NCBI GenBank assembly: GCA_037892935.1
Contig: JAYXKI010000012.1
Span: forward strand, 434,001-498,000
From: Phlebopus portentosus
Taxonomy: Eukaryota > Basidiomycota > Agaricomycetes > Boletales > Boletinellaceae
Reading direction: 5' to 3'
DNA length: 64,000 bases
Under the pieces are notes generated by a model, which saw only the letters and a program-made list of their open reading frames with translations, had not been told where the DNA came from and ran no database searches. Below, piece after piece: positions 21,824 to 34,074 of this stretch. Positions within the stretch are counted from its first letter, which is position 1; each line of letters starts with the position of its first letter. The position numbers and the translations under genes were made by a program.

Positions 21824-22818
21824 ATACAAGTTCTGTCAATACATTCGAGAGGGTATCTCCTATTTTACCTCGAAAACCACTTGTCTATGTGAGAAGGCAA
21901 CCAGGCAAGAACGAGTGTGCCAGACAGGCATGGAAGAATCGACTACTCGAGAACAGGCCATCAAAAGGAGATAAGCGAAAGGACGTGCCTTTTACTTGCT
22001 CTAGTCTGACTTCTTGGGTTGCCTAATGTCGTACCTGAGAGAACTGCTTCGCGGATGTGTGATAATGTCTTTCCATTCTTACCTATCGCATTCCGTCCAC
22101 GACACGAATTTTGAATGGAGGGTTTCTCCACTGTATGACGAAAGTATGCGACGAACGAGTCGTAATCGGAGACTGATGTGCTGAGAGCGTAAACACCTAT
22201 ATCCAGGCAAAGGGTCTCCGCGTTCCGATTCAGGTAGCGGTGACACTGAGGGGAGAACAAGGAAGGGAGGTTACGGTTGAAGCCCAAAACATACGTGACA
22301 GGTTCATTTCTGGACAGGGCTTTTACGTACTCAAAATGGTTGGAGACGAGCTTCCTTTCCTTGGAGTACCGGCCGACAGGAATCGGTTATTTACCATCAA
22401 GACAAACCACGCCGGGAGAGAATCACGATGGACGAAGGTACACTGGTGTAAAGGATTGCCTATGAGTCACGATCGGCTCGAGAGATTACACAAAGAAGTG
22501 CGACCAGTAAGGACACGCGGGACAAATTGGACGACACCAAGAGACGTCAGTTGGCTCTGAAAGAATATTTGCGGAAAATAGTTGACGTGTGAAGGGAAGC
22601 GCCCAAGCTGCGGATCCCATCGCCAAGTTGTCCGTGGATTCTTGGGATACTACCAACGCACACTCTTGGCTCAAACGCAGTATCTGACCACAAATCTGAT
22701 GGTTAGTAGTAGACTCGGGTATTTATGGACACGCACGGCCGAACGGACGACCCGCTTGCGGAACAGTACTTTCTTTCTTCGATCAGTCTTGGATTATAAC
22801 TGGCAAATAGCACTCTAA
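21824..22818 (+). other. Conserved segment of unknown function, U3
   Basis: Best preserved copy of the middle segment. The 106-codon frame 22240-22560 contains NIRDRFISGQGFYVLKMVGD and ELPFLGVPADRNRLFTIKTN, with amino-acid composition of a real protein. A later block contains SSRLGYLWTRTAERTT. Family unknown. Confidence 0.4.
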
Positions 22819-23418
22819 GGCCTGGAGATCAGTATAAAGCGAACCCGTCGATCCATAAGTAGCCAAGTCGGTGCCAGGTAAAGACGATATCCTCAGAACT
22901 TGAACTCTGAGTCCTCAAGCCGCAGGGGTGGATCGGAAAACCTCCGAAGCAAACAGGCCACAGGAGACAACGGTAGTAAAGCTTACCTATCCATATCCCA
23001 ATCACAGAGTACAATGCAAGCATTCATGTTTAACCAGAGTTTGAACTCACCTGCATTGTTGTCAGTTGATCAGGAGGATAAGTACGTATAGTTGTAAGCA
23101 TGAATCACTTGCATGAGGTTGGCAAAGAGGCCAGTGCAAACAGAATTTCATTGCTTCATAGTGATGGGATGATAATAAGGATGAAAGAAATTGATAAATA
23201 TGGAAGGACCACGTGGAGAGACGCGACAAATCACGCTGTGACAAGCGTAGAATGAATTGAACTCGGCACCGCCACAACTTCAACTTGTTTTCGAGCCACG
23301 ACCAGTCGCACCTGACTCACTGTCCTTTATCCTTTCAGAAAAGGAAAGTAGGCCACAACCAAGCGTATCATTTAAGTATGTTCTGTGCATTTCCTTTCCT
23401 TAACATATCTCTGCTAAC
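22819..23418 (+). promoter_or_regulatory. Upstream region of the U3 kinase
   Basis: No gene. Conserved leader and promoter region as in the other units. Confidence 0.4.
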
Positions 23419-26329
23419 ATGTCCACTTATCCACAGTCGACTTACTCGAAGCATCCTCTTATCGATCCTGCTACCGTCACTTCCACACCGCATACGCGCT
23501 TGAGGGCTAACGAGCTCAAGAAGAACCGTGGAGAATACGACAAGAAGGCGAAACTCGAGACGGTCAACGATATAAACAAGGCTCTCGAAGGCGAACTGAT
23601 GGACTCAATCCTGGAGGATGTTCCCAATCTCATCGAGAAGCGTTTCCCCACAGTCTTATTTCAAAGACTGCACGGCCAACATGGATCCATATCGCTTGCG
23701 AACGATCCCTACTTTCCAAACCACAAAGATCTAAAAGATTTTAATTCTGGATCAGGCCCCGTTGTCCAAGATGGTGGCTCCAATGCACAAGCTCCCTCCC
23801 AAGGACCCATCCCATCAGATCGAGACGTATTTGATGGCCCATTGATTCATAACACCGACTCTTCTCGACCTCGGCCTTCCAACGAATCGGCTACCCCCCC
23901 AACTCCCTGTCCAATTCTGGACGAAATCTTCACGGACATGACATCTGGGCCGGACAAGCTTTACGACACCGTGCAGAAGAGGTGGCTCAGATGGCCTGAA
24001 ACGAATAAACCAGGGAAGGAAGAGGAGGTCTGCAAGTTTCTGAATGAGATTCTTGCGAGGGCACGCAGATTCCTATATGGATCAGATCGGGGTCCTGAGG
24101 ACAGCACAGAGTGGATTTTCAGTGCGAAGTACGCGAATGTGATGATGAAACTTGATGGAGTAGGTCGGAAGCCAGACATTGTACTCGTTCCCCGGGAAGA
24201 CACTGAAGAGAAAGATCCGGGACCTTGGAGGGCGGTGCGTAGCGTCGGGGAACTGAGATCGACGGACTACCAGAACAACTTGCAGCTTGCCAAAGGAAGG
24301 CTTGCGCAGTATTCCCGCCTCATGTATGGAAGCCACGAGGGCCGACGCTTCACTCTCCTATTCAGTCTCATCGATGACAACATTGCCTTGTACAAGTACG
24401 ACCGCTCGGGTGTCCTCATTTCCAAGGTATACAATGTCCATCATGCACCGATGACCTTCATGCGGATCATCGTTGGCCTAGCTCTAGGAGAAGACTATTT
24501 CCTTGGTTTCGATCCATCTTTCTTCAGCAGGGATGGGAAGGACTACGTCGAGCTCAATGATAAAGCGTACGAGATCGTCGAAGTGATCTACCGGCATTCG
24601 GTGATCCGGGGACGGGGATCCGTTGTACTCCATGTCATAGATGAAGAAACTGGTGAAGATCTCGCTATAAAGGATCAATGGGTTGACACGGCGCGAGAGA
24701 AGAAAGAAGACTACTGGCTGAGACTTCTGGAGGCCCGCAACGCACAGAATGTTGCGAGACTCGTCGATCACCAGTTGGTCCGATTCGAGGTCGGCGGTGA
24801 GGGCATCGTGAATGATGATACTGCCTCTGACAGGGAAGACGTACCAGCGGAGCTGAAGGAAGGTATCGAAATACGCGAACACCGCAGAATTGGTGTAACA
24901 CCATTCGGTGTGAATCTGAAGTATTTCAGATCCCTGAAGGAACTCGTTTCTGTATTCAGGGATTTTGCGGAAGGTATAAATTTGAAATATTGACACGACA
25001 ACTTGCTTACTTTCAACGATTTAGGCATACGATCCATCTACAAGACCGACGTTTTTCACCGTGACATTAGCCGACACAATTTGATCATAGCAAGGAAACG
25101 CGACGAGCCGATTGGAAAAGGCTACGTGATCGACTTCGATTGTGCTGCCAGTGTCAACCACCAGCGATCTGGAGTAGCCGACCTGACTGTAGGTTCCGCT
25201 AGCTGCATCAAAGATAGTTTACTGATAACACATACAGGGAACGATACCATTCATGGCTATCTCGATACTGAAGAACAACGGCTGCCCACACAAATACTAT
25301 TACGAGATGGAGTCGCTGTTCTATGCACTTGTGTGGACATGCGTGACCGAGAATGGACCGAGACAAAATGGACGGCCTCCATACACATTCGATTTCAAGA
25401 AGTCTCCTGTAGCTTCTTGGTGTGGACCGAAGATTGATGAGCTCGATGACGAAGCGACTGTCTACATGAACATCGCTGCTGTCAAAAAGTTGATGCTGAT
25501 CGATTTCAAAGAATTCGAAGTCCGAATCATTGCGCACATACCGCGGTACTTTGAACCGATTTATGAGATGCTGAGGAAATTACGAGACCTGCTTTTCCAA
25601 CCTATGACGAGAGCAAATGTGCCGGAAGAGCTAAAGCCGATATCCGAACGCAAGGATGTCGACGAAGTATTTCAGACATTCATCAACATTTTTAACGAAG
25701 CTCTCGAACAGCTGGAATCAAGTAGTACTGACCCGGAGAACCCAGTTACCACGAATGACCTACAGTCAGAAAAGGAAAACGAAATGCAGCAACCAACTAT
25801 CGCAGAACCTGATGTGGTAGAGAGAGCTGCGAATCGACGACGTATGCATCATCGGAAACGACGCGAAACCCGTATTGCTGCGGCCAAGGCGAAACTTGCG
25901 GGGGCAGGCGGGGAAGGTGCGCTTCATGGCGAGACAGAGGATCTGGACGCACAAAATGATCCTCAATCGCCCAGTCCGGGTCCGACGAAGGGATCAAATT
26001 TAATACATCCACTCAATCTCGACCTTTCCAGTCGGATCAGCTCACGCATCGCTGGTTCACATACCACGGTGTCTTCGCATACTGCAGTATCCCAGACCGC
26101 AGTTTCCTGGAAAACAACAAGTTTTGGAAATAATTCTGTCAGTGCACGTTCTCGCGGACCCGTGGGGACGCGAGGAACTGGTGCACGACGTGGTAGTAGA
26201 CGAGGTGCTGGCTCGCTGGGCGGTGGTTCTCGTGGCGTCGGCTCACGGGATACAAGTTCAGTTGGCGGTAAGCGTTCCGTTCCGGAAGGTGACCAGTCTC
26301 ATTCGTCATCGAAGCGCCGCCGAGAGTAA
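23419..26329 (+). CDS. Fungal-type (FunK1) protein kinase, copy U3, 936 aa
   Basis: Exons 23419-24973, 25025-25188 and 25238-26329; same intron sizes and total length as U2. All catalytic motifs are present (AIKDQW, HRDISRHN, IDFDCA, GTIPFMA). Differences are few in the N-terminal module (SGPDKLYDTVQKRW; Gly for Asp in the EVGGEG loop). They concentrate after the kinase core, where this copy has LRDLLFQPMTRANVPEELKP instead of the QPKHG type of U2, U4 and U5. The Ser/Arg tail reads FGNNSVSARSRG. An open, probably expressed copy. Confidence 0.9.
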
Positions 26330-27002
26330 TGGGTTTGAAGCGCATCTATCTGTAATTCCGGTACATCATACTCCCAGTAGTGTGGATCATTTCTTTGCTT
26401 TGCCTGATCATAGTCTGTTATTATCTTTGCATTTGTAGATATTTGTATATAGCAACCTCATGTAATAGCCAACTGAATGCTCACGAACTTGCAAAAATTT
26501 CTTCTCTTGTGTTCTGCAGAAACGATCGCAGTATGGGGACGACAAGCCGTCCGGTTTCACTTACTTCTTCTGGTCACGACCAGCCATGCAGGATCGCGGG
26601 AACCCAAATGGAAAGAAAAGTCAGTCGGAACTCGCGATGTCCACGACGGATACGGATCTGGCAGGTGCTTCTGATCTCATTGGAGAATAATTCTCGGATC
26701 ACGTAGCCAGCGGGAAAGTATTTCCTGTGGATGACCCCACCTTACATGAAATCAGGAAGTGCTCATCAGTTCAGGTCAGACACGAACCATAGCACACACG
26801 TGGCTTCGTGACAGACATATCATCACTGTAAAAAGGATGGACTAAACTCATTTCACTACTTGCGATAAAGACAGACAAAAGTAATCTCACAAAAGAAAAC
26901 AGTCGTGATCATAGCTGAATTGGTGCAGGATTCGAATATTTTATTCTCCGCCGGAATTCGGACTCAACCTACCTCGGGTCATACATAAGTGACGTTGGTC
27001 CC
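26330..27002 (+). other. Spacer U3/U4
   Basis: Kinase 3' flank and unit junction. The short conserved frame (ATG about 26638) is present. No other gene seen. Confidence 0.35.
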
Positions 27003-28697
27003 ACGGTTCTCGACGCCAATCTTCTCACTTGTGCAACCATGCTGCTCTTTGGGAAGATATTCTCGTACATGAAACCATCCTGAACGGATCTTTTTGTTCC
27101 GTAGGAGGCCGAGTGAGTGGTCTTCAATGTTAGAACTAGGACGAATGTACCGTACGACGTTGTTCTTCGAATCGTGTCGAGCCTGGAGGACGATCAAGAG
27201 AAGGAACGAGGGTGTTGGCTGTATACAAAGACCGTGTTTCAACCAGCACTCTACTCCAAAGACAAAGTTTGGCACGTGGCGTCATCGAACTTCTTTATAA
27301 AGAGGTAGTCTTCGCAAGCAACAGGGCGCTCCTTGTATTCTGTCATACATTAGAAAGGCGAAGGGATCTCCGTTCGCTGGTCTGATCAATCTTCTTCTCT
27401 TATATATTTTGCACCGACGGAGCATGCAGAGAATTCGGCTTCGATCCACCTCTGGCTCTTGACCGTGTGCACGAAATGTGTCCAAACATACAACCCCGTA
27501 TTGTCAGTGCGCCTATCATTCCATCTTCAGGTTCCTTCAGACACTGATCGTGTTGCAAATAGAGTGCATACGATCTGCGGTATATGAGGACGACTGGACT
27601 TACGCACCTCAAGTTTAAGCCACCCGGAGGGGATCTGAAATTGTTCGCTTCGGTGCTCTGTTTTCCTGCACTCGAAGAGCTGACCATCATGAATTATACG
27701 CTGCACCTTAGCTCCTATAATCAAACGCAGTGACCGGAAATGCCACGAAAAGAAGGCTATGCCTCTCTTCGCGTTCCACTCTGTTCGAAAACATATTTCC
27801 GCTGTTCCGAAGCTCCTCAGGAGCTGGATTACGTATTCTCGAAATTGTGAACGGCACCTATCTGTGTAACGACGCGTGGTCCCGTATTGCGACCGTCGGT
27901 ACTTCTCTCGAAATATTTCCCTTCTCTCCTTACTACGCTCCTGACTGCGTATATGGACTCAGCTTATTCATACCAGCTTCGATGGTCGCACTATGCATCC
28001 CCGCCGACGTTTTCTACGTGGATTTACCGCCGGAGTCCCCTGATTCCCTTGAACCTCTTATCAATATCCCCAGAAGCCTCAAACATCTTACAACGATAGA
28101 AACGCCTCTTTCGCTGCGTTTTCCGCAAGGCGCTCCCAAACTCGGTCTGCAGAGTGCGATCACGCGTCTTTATCATGACGCATCAAATAGGGAGGGTCTG
28201 TCCGTATTTGAGAACCATCCACCTATGCGGAATGAAACCTGGACAAGGACGTCCTGTTCTAAGTGATCTAGAAGATTTGGATACCAAGAGCGGTATCAAG
28301 CTGGTAAATACATTCACTGTAAGTAAAGAAGATACCTGTAACCTGTGATTTTTTTGTTCAGCTCATCGATTTTCTCTTTCTTACTGCCGTTTTCAGAATT
28401 GTTTAGAAAAGCAGATCACGTGAAAAAGCGCTGCATCGGTATTTTTACATGCATCTATGCACATACAGTATGGCATAATTTTCGACATTACAGGAAGACG
28501 TGGCATGGCTTCGTTGCGGAGAAAAATCAAGGTTTGTTGGGTTTTCTGAGGCGATGCAGCAATTTTTCACATGATCTGCTTTTCTAAACAATTCTGAAAA
28601 TGGCAGTAATCCTAGGATTGACGAGCACAATTATTCCAAGACGGTTCAGGAGAATAGACACTGCTTTACAGGACTGGACCGTAGAATAATCCATTGA
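27003..28697 (+). pseudogene. F-box-like/LRR-like gene copy, U4
   Basis: The putative ATG seen in U1-U3 and U5 is ACG here (27003). The F-box-like segment is open at 27117-27308 and the C-terminal LRR-like part at 27730-28266. An extra T near 28170 (CTTTATCATGACGCATC versus CTTATCATGAC in U3) shifts the frame. A 223-bp TIR element lies just beyond the last intron donor (28384-28606). Broken copy. Confidence 0.45.
28384..28606. mobile_element. 223-bp TIR element with TA duplication
   Basis: Starts CTGCCGTTTTCAGAATTG and ends with its inverse CAATTCTGAAAATGGCAG. Inverted ends are about 50 bp with few mismatches. TA stands on both sides, as for Tc1/mariner-type elements. No coding capacity. Confidence 0.85.
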
Positions 28698-29240
28698 ATA
28701 CCAATTCTGCCAATAAATTCGAGAGGGTATCTCTTAATTTCGCTCGGAGACCATGTGAGAAGGCAACCAGGCGAGAACGAGTGTGGCAGAAAGGCATGGA
28801 AGAATCGACTACTCGAGAACGGGCCATCAAAAGGAGATAAGCGAGAGGACGTGCCTTTTACTTGCTCTAGTCTGACTTCTTGGGTTGGCTAGATGTTGTA
28901 CCTGAGAGAACTGGTTCGCGATGTAATATAATTCTGCGTCTTTTTATTTTTACCTATCGCATTCCGTCCTCTGCATGAGGAGGATTTCTCTAGTGTATGA
29001 GGAAAGTATGCGACGAACGAGTCCTAATCAGAGAATGCTGCGCTGAGCGTAAAAACCTATATCCAGGCAAAGGGTTCCCGCGTTCCGGTTCAAGTAACGG
29101 TGGCAGTGAGGGGGAAAGAGGAAGGGCGGGTTACAGTTGAAGTCAAAAATATACGTGACAGGTTCATTTCTGGACAGGGCTTTTACGTACTCAAAATAGT
29201 TGGAGACGAGCTTCTTTTCCTTGGAGTACCGGTCGACAGG
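28698..29240 (+). other. Middle segment of U4, truncated
   Basis: Keeps the RDRFISGQGFYVLKIVGD frame up to GVPVDR, then jumps at 29240 to sequence that lies 573 bp further on in U1. Both sides of the missing piece carry ACAGG in U1 (2313-2317 and 2886-2890). Confidence 0.6.
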
Positions 29241-29315
29241 CCACAGGAGACAATGGTCGTAAAGCTTACCTATCCGTATCCCAATCACAGAATACAATGC
29301 GAGCATTCATGTTTA

Positions 29316-30073
29316 CTGCCTTTTTCATATGTATTGTCACTCGCGACTTCTGTGATTTTTGTCACACAGAACACCTCAAAATATAAAAATCACCATATCT
29401 CACTCAATTCTTGACCGTTTTGCATGATCTAAGTTGCTAAATTCATAGTTTTAATATCCATTTCAAAATCCAACAGGGATGGATAGAAATTAGTAAAGAA
29501 TGAGTGAGATATGTCGCAAAAGGCCGATTTTAGACACATCTTTCATGTGCAGTTTTTCCTGCCCTTATCCCTGCTTCTACAGTCCTACAGGCAAGTCCAA
29601 AATGATATGATTATTTTATTGTAAATTTACAGACTGACTTTGAGCTCTATTCTGTGTTGTATCTGCTGGTTTGATACATGTCTGAGCTGAGCTCAAACCT
29701 ACCTTTTCTCAAGGGCCCCCAGATCTCAAAATAAATTCATTCTTAGGCAATCTGATGTCTGTAAATTCACATTATGCCAATAGCGCCACTCTGGTGCAGT
29801 CTAGGTTGTTGTAGCACCCAGTCTGAGGGCAGGAAAAAATGCACATGAAGGAAGTGTCTAAAATCAGCCTTTTGTGACATATCTCGCTCATTCTTTGCTC
29901 ATTCTTATTCATCGTTGTTGGAGTTTGAAACGGATATTAAAACCATGGATTTAGCAACTTAGATCATCCAAACGGTCAAAACTTGAGTGAGATATGGTGG
30001 TTTTTATATTTTGAGGTGTTCTGTGTGACAAAATCACAGAAGTCGCGAGTGACAATACATATGAAAAAGGCAG
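29316..30073. mobile_element. 758-bp long-TIR element with TA duplication
   Basis: Inverted repeats of about 255 bp (29316 to about 29570 against about 29823-30073) surround about 250 bp of centre. Ends CTGCCTTTTTCAT / ATGAAAAAGGCAG; TA on both sides. Removing the element and one TA leaves the U1 sequence CATGTTTAATCAAG exactly. The outer bases match those of 28384-28606, so the two may share a transposase. No ORF of note. Confidence 0.9.
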
Positions 30074-30467
30074 TAATCAAGTTTTGAACTCACCTGCATT
30101 CTTGTCAGTTGCTCATAAGGATAAATACGGGAGGTTATAAGTATGAATCACTTGCATTACGTTGGCAAAGTTGGTATGAGAGGGGCCAGCGCAAACAGAA
30201 TTTCATTGATGGGATGATAAGGTTAGCCGATGAAAGAAGTCGATAAATATGGAAGGACCACGTGGAGAGACGCGACAAATCACGCTGTGACAAGCGTAGA
30301 ATGAATTGAACTCGGCACCGCCACAACTTCAACTTGTTTTCGAGCCACGACCAGTCGCACCTGACTCACTGTCCTTTATCCTTTCAGAAAAGGAAAGTAG
30401 GCCACAACCAAGCGTATCATTTAAGTATGTTCTGTGCATTTCCTTTCCTTAACATATCTCTGCTAAC
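30074..30467 (+). promoter_or_regulatory. Upstream region of the U4 kinase
   Basis: No gene; matches the corresponding U1 region closely (same GTTGGCAAAGTTGGTATGAG variant). Confidence 0.4.
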
Positions 30468-33378
30468 ATGTCCACTTATCCACAGTCGACTTACTCGAAG
30501 CATCCTCTTATCGATCCTGCTACCGTCACTTCCACACCGCATACGCGCTTGAGGGCTAACGAGCTCAAGAAGAACTGTGGATAATACGACAAGAAGGCGA
30601 AACTCGAGACGGTCAACGATATAAACAAGGCTCTCGAAGGCGAACTGATGGACTCAATCCTGGAGGATGTTCCCAATCTCATCGAGAAGCGTTTCCCCGC
30701 AGTCTTATTTCAGAGACTGCGCGGCCAACATGGATCCATATCGCTTGCGAACGATCCCTACTTTCCAAACCACAAAGATCTGAAAGATTTTGATTCTGGA
30801 TCAGGGCCCGTTGTCCAAGATGGTGGCTCCAATGCACAAGCTCCCTCCCAAGGACCCATCCCATCAGATCGAGACGTATTTGATGGCCCATTGATTCATA
30901 ACACCGACTCTTCTCGACCTCGGCCTTCCAACGAATCGGCTACCCCCCCAACTCCCTGTCCAATTCTGGACGAAATCTTAACAGACATGACATCTGGGTC
31001 GGACAAGCTTTACGACTCCGTGCAGAAGAAGTGGCTCAGATGGCCTGAAACGAATAAACCAGGGAAGGAAGAGGTAGTCTGCAAGTTTCTGAATGAGATT
31101 CTTGCGAGGGCACGCAGATTCCTATATGGATCAGATCGGGGTCCTGAGGACAGCACAGAGTGGATTTTCAGTGCGAAGTACGCGAATGTGATGATGAAAC
31201 TTGATGGAGTAGGTCGGAAGCCAGACATTGTACTCGTTCCCCGGGAAGACACTGAAGAGAAAGATCCGGGACCTTGGAGGGCGGTGCGTAGCGTCGGGGA
31301 ACTGAGATCGACGGACTACCAGAACAACTTGCAGCTTGCCAAAGGAAGGCTTGCGCAGTATTCCCGCCTCATGTATGGAAGCCACGAGGGCCGACGCTTC
31401 ACTCTCCTCTTCAGTCTCATCGATGACAACATTGCCCTGTACAAGTACGACCGCTCGGGTGTCCTCATTTCCAAGGTATACAATGTCCATCATGCACCGA
31501 TGACCTTCATGCGGATCATCGTTGGCCTAGCTCTAGGAGAAGACTATTTCCTTGGTTTCGATCCATCTTTCTTCAGCAGGGATGGGAAGGACTACGTCGA
31601 GCTCAATGATAAAGCATACGAGATCGTCGAAGTGATCTACCGGCATTCGGTGATCCGGGGACGGGGATCCGTTGTACTCCATGTCATAGATGAAGAAACC
31701 GGTGAAGATCTCGCTATAAAGGATCAATGGGTTGACACGGCGCGAGAGAAGAAAGAAGACTACTGGCTGAGACTTCTGGAGGCCCGCAACGCACAGAATG
31801 TTGCGAGACTCGTCGATCACCAGTTGGTCCGATTCGAGGTCGGCGGTGAGGGCATCGTGAATGATGATACTGCCTCTGACAGGGAAGACGTACCAGCGGA
31901 GCTGAAGGAAGGCATCGAAATACGCGAACACCGCAGAATTGGTGTAACACCATTCGGTGTGAATCTGAAGTATTTCAGATCCCTGAAGGAACTCGTTTCC
32001 GTATTCAGGGATTTTGCGGAAGGTATAAATTTGAAATATTGACACGACAACTTGCTTACTTTTAACGATTCAGGTATACGATCCATCTACAAGACTGACG
32101 TTTTTCACCGTGACATTAGCCGACACAATCTGATCATAGCAAGAAAACGCGACGAGCCGATTGGAAAAGGCTACGTGATCGACTTCGATTGTGCTGTAAG
32201 TGTCAACCACCAACGGTCTGGGGTAGCCGAACTGACTGTAGGTTCCGCTAGCTGCATCAAAGATAGTTTACTGATAACACATACAGGGAACGATACCATT
32301 CATGGCCATCTCGATACTGAGGAACAACGGCTGTCCGCACAAGTATTATTACGAGATGGAGTCGCTGTTCTATGCACTTGTGTGGACATGCGTGACCGAA
32401 GATGGACCGAGACAAAATGGACGGCCTCCATACACATTCGATTTCAAGAAGTCTCCTGTAGCTTCTTGGTGTGGACCAAAGATCGATGAGCTCGATGACG
32501 AAGCGACTGTCTACATGAACATCGCTGGCGTCAAGAAATCGATGCTGACCGATTTCCAAGACTTTGAAGATCGAATCGTTTCACACATACCACCCTACTT
32601 CAAACCTATTCTCGAGATGCTGAGGAGATTACGACAGCTTCTTTTCCAGCCCAAGCATGGGATTCCTGTCCCAGAGGAGCTGATGCCGATATCCCAACGC
32701 AAGGATGTCGACAAAGTCTTTCAGACATTCATCAACATTTTTAACGAAGCTCTCGAACAGCTGGAATCAAGTAGTACTGACCCGGAGAATCCCGTTTCTA
32801 CGAATGATGTGCAGTCAGAAAAGGAAAACGATTTACAGCAGCCAACTATTGCAGAACCTGATGTGGTAGAGAGAGCTGCGAATCGACGCCGTATGCATCA
32901 TCGGAAACGACGCGAAACCCGTATTGCTGCGGCCAAGGCGAAACTTGCGGGGGCAGGCGGGGAAGGTGCGCTTCATGACGAGACAGAGGATCTGGACGCA
33001 CAAAATGATCCTCAATCGCCCAGTCCGAGTCCGACGAAGGGATCAAATTCAATATATCCACCCAGTCTCGACCTTTCCAGTCGGATCAGCTCACGCATCG
33101 CCGGTTCACATACCACGGTGTCTTCGCATACTGCAGTATCCCACACCGCAGTTTCCTGGAAAACAACAAGTTTTGGAAACAACCCTACCAGTTCACGTTC
33201 TCACGGACCCGTGGGGACGCGATGCACTGGTGCACGACGTGGTAGTAGACGAGGTGCTGGCTCGCTGGGCGGCGGTTCTCGTGGCGTCGGCTCACGGGAT
33301 ACAAGTTCAGTTGGCGGTAAGCGTTCCGTTCCGGAGGGTGACCAGTCTCATTCGTCATCGAAGCGCCGCCGAGAGTAA
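30468..33378 (+). pseudogene. FunK1 protein kinase copy U4 with stop at codon 39
   Basis: Exons 30468-32022, 32074-32237 and 32287-33378 match the other copies, but GAA at codon 39 is TAA (30582-30584). The next in-frame Met is codon 61 (30648), which would give a protein lacking the first 60 residues but keeping the N-terminal module and the whole kinase (HRDISRHN, IDFDCA, GTIPFMA). The lost part is low complexity, so a start at Met61 could still give an active enzyme. Exon 2 carries CAVSVNH with a GTAAGT inside, a possible cryptic donor. Confidence 0.85.
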
Positions 33379-34074
33379 TGGGTTTGAAGCGCATCTATCT
33401 GTAATTCTAGTACAACATACTCCCAGTAGTGTGGACCATTTCTTTGCTTTGCCTGATCATAGTCTGTTATTATCTTTGCATTTGTAGATATTTTTATATA
33501 ACAACCTCATATAATAGCCAACTGAATGCTTACGAACTTGCAATAACCTCTTCTCTTGTGTTCTGCAGAAACGATCGCAGTATGGGGACGACAAGCCGTG
33601 CGGTGTCACTTCTTTCTTCTAGCCACGACCAGCCATACATGATTGCGGGAGCCCAAATATTAATGGAAAGAAAAGTCGGCCGGAATTCGCGATGTCCTTG
33701 ACGGATACGGATCTGGCAGGTGTTTCTGATCTCATTGGAGAATAATTCTCAGACCATATAGCCAGCGGAAAAGTATTTCTTGTGGATGACCCCACCTTAG
33801 ATGAGATGAGAAAGTACGTGTCAGTTCAGGTCAGACCCGTCGTCAGACGCGAACTATATACATGTATAGCATGCACGCGGCTTCGTGACATGTCATCACT
33901 GTAAGAGAAAGATGCTAAAGTCATTTCACAATTTGCGATAAAGACAGACAAAAGCAATCTCAGAAAAGAAAACAGTCGTGATCATAGTAAAGTTGGTGCA
34001 GGATTCGAATGTTTTATTCTCCGCCGGAATTAGGATTCAACCATCCTCGAGCCATACATAAATGACTTGATGCC
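33379..34074 (+). other. Spacer U4/U5
   Basis: Near-identical to the U1/U2 spacer, including AAATATTAATGG before the conserved short frame. No other gene seen. Confidence 0.35.

Larger units (their letters stand above)
19741..26904 (+). repeat. Tandem array unit U3
   Basis: 7164 bp. Lacks the 139-bp TIR element but has a 523-bp TIR element in the F-box-like gene. Kinase open. Confidence 0.9.
26905..33977 (+). repeat. Tandem array unit U4
   Basis: 7073 bp. Most altered unit: two TIR elements with related ends, a deletion of about 573 bp in the middle segment and a nonsense codon in the kinase. Confidence 0.9.
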
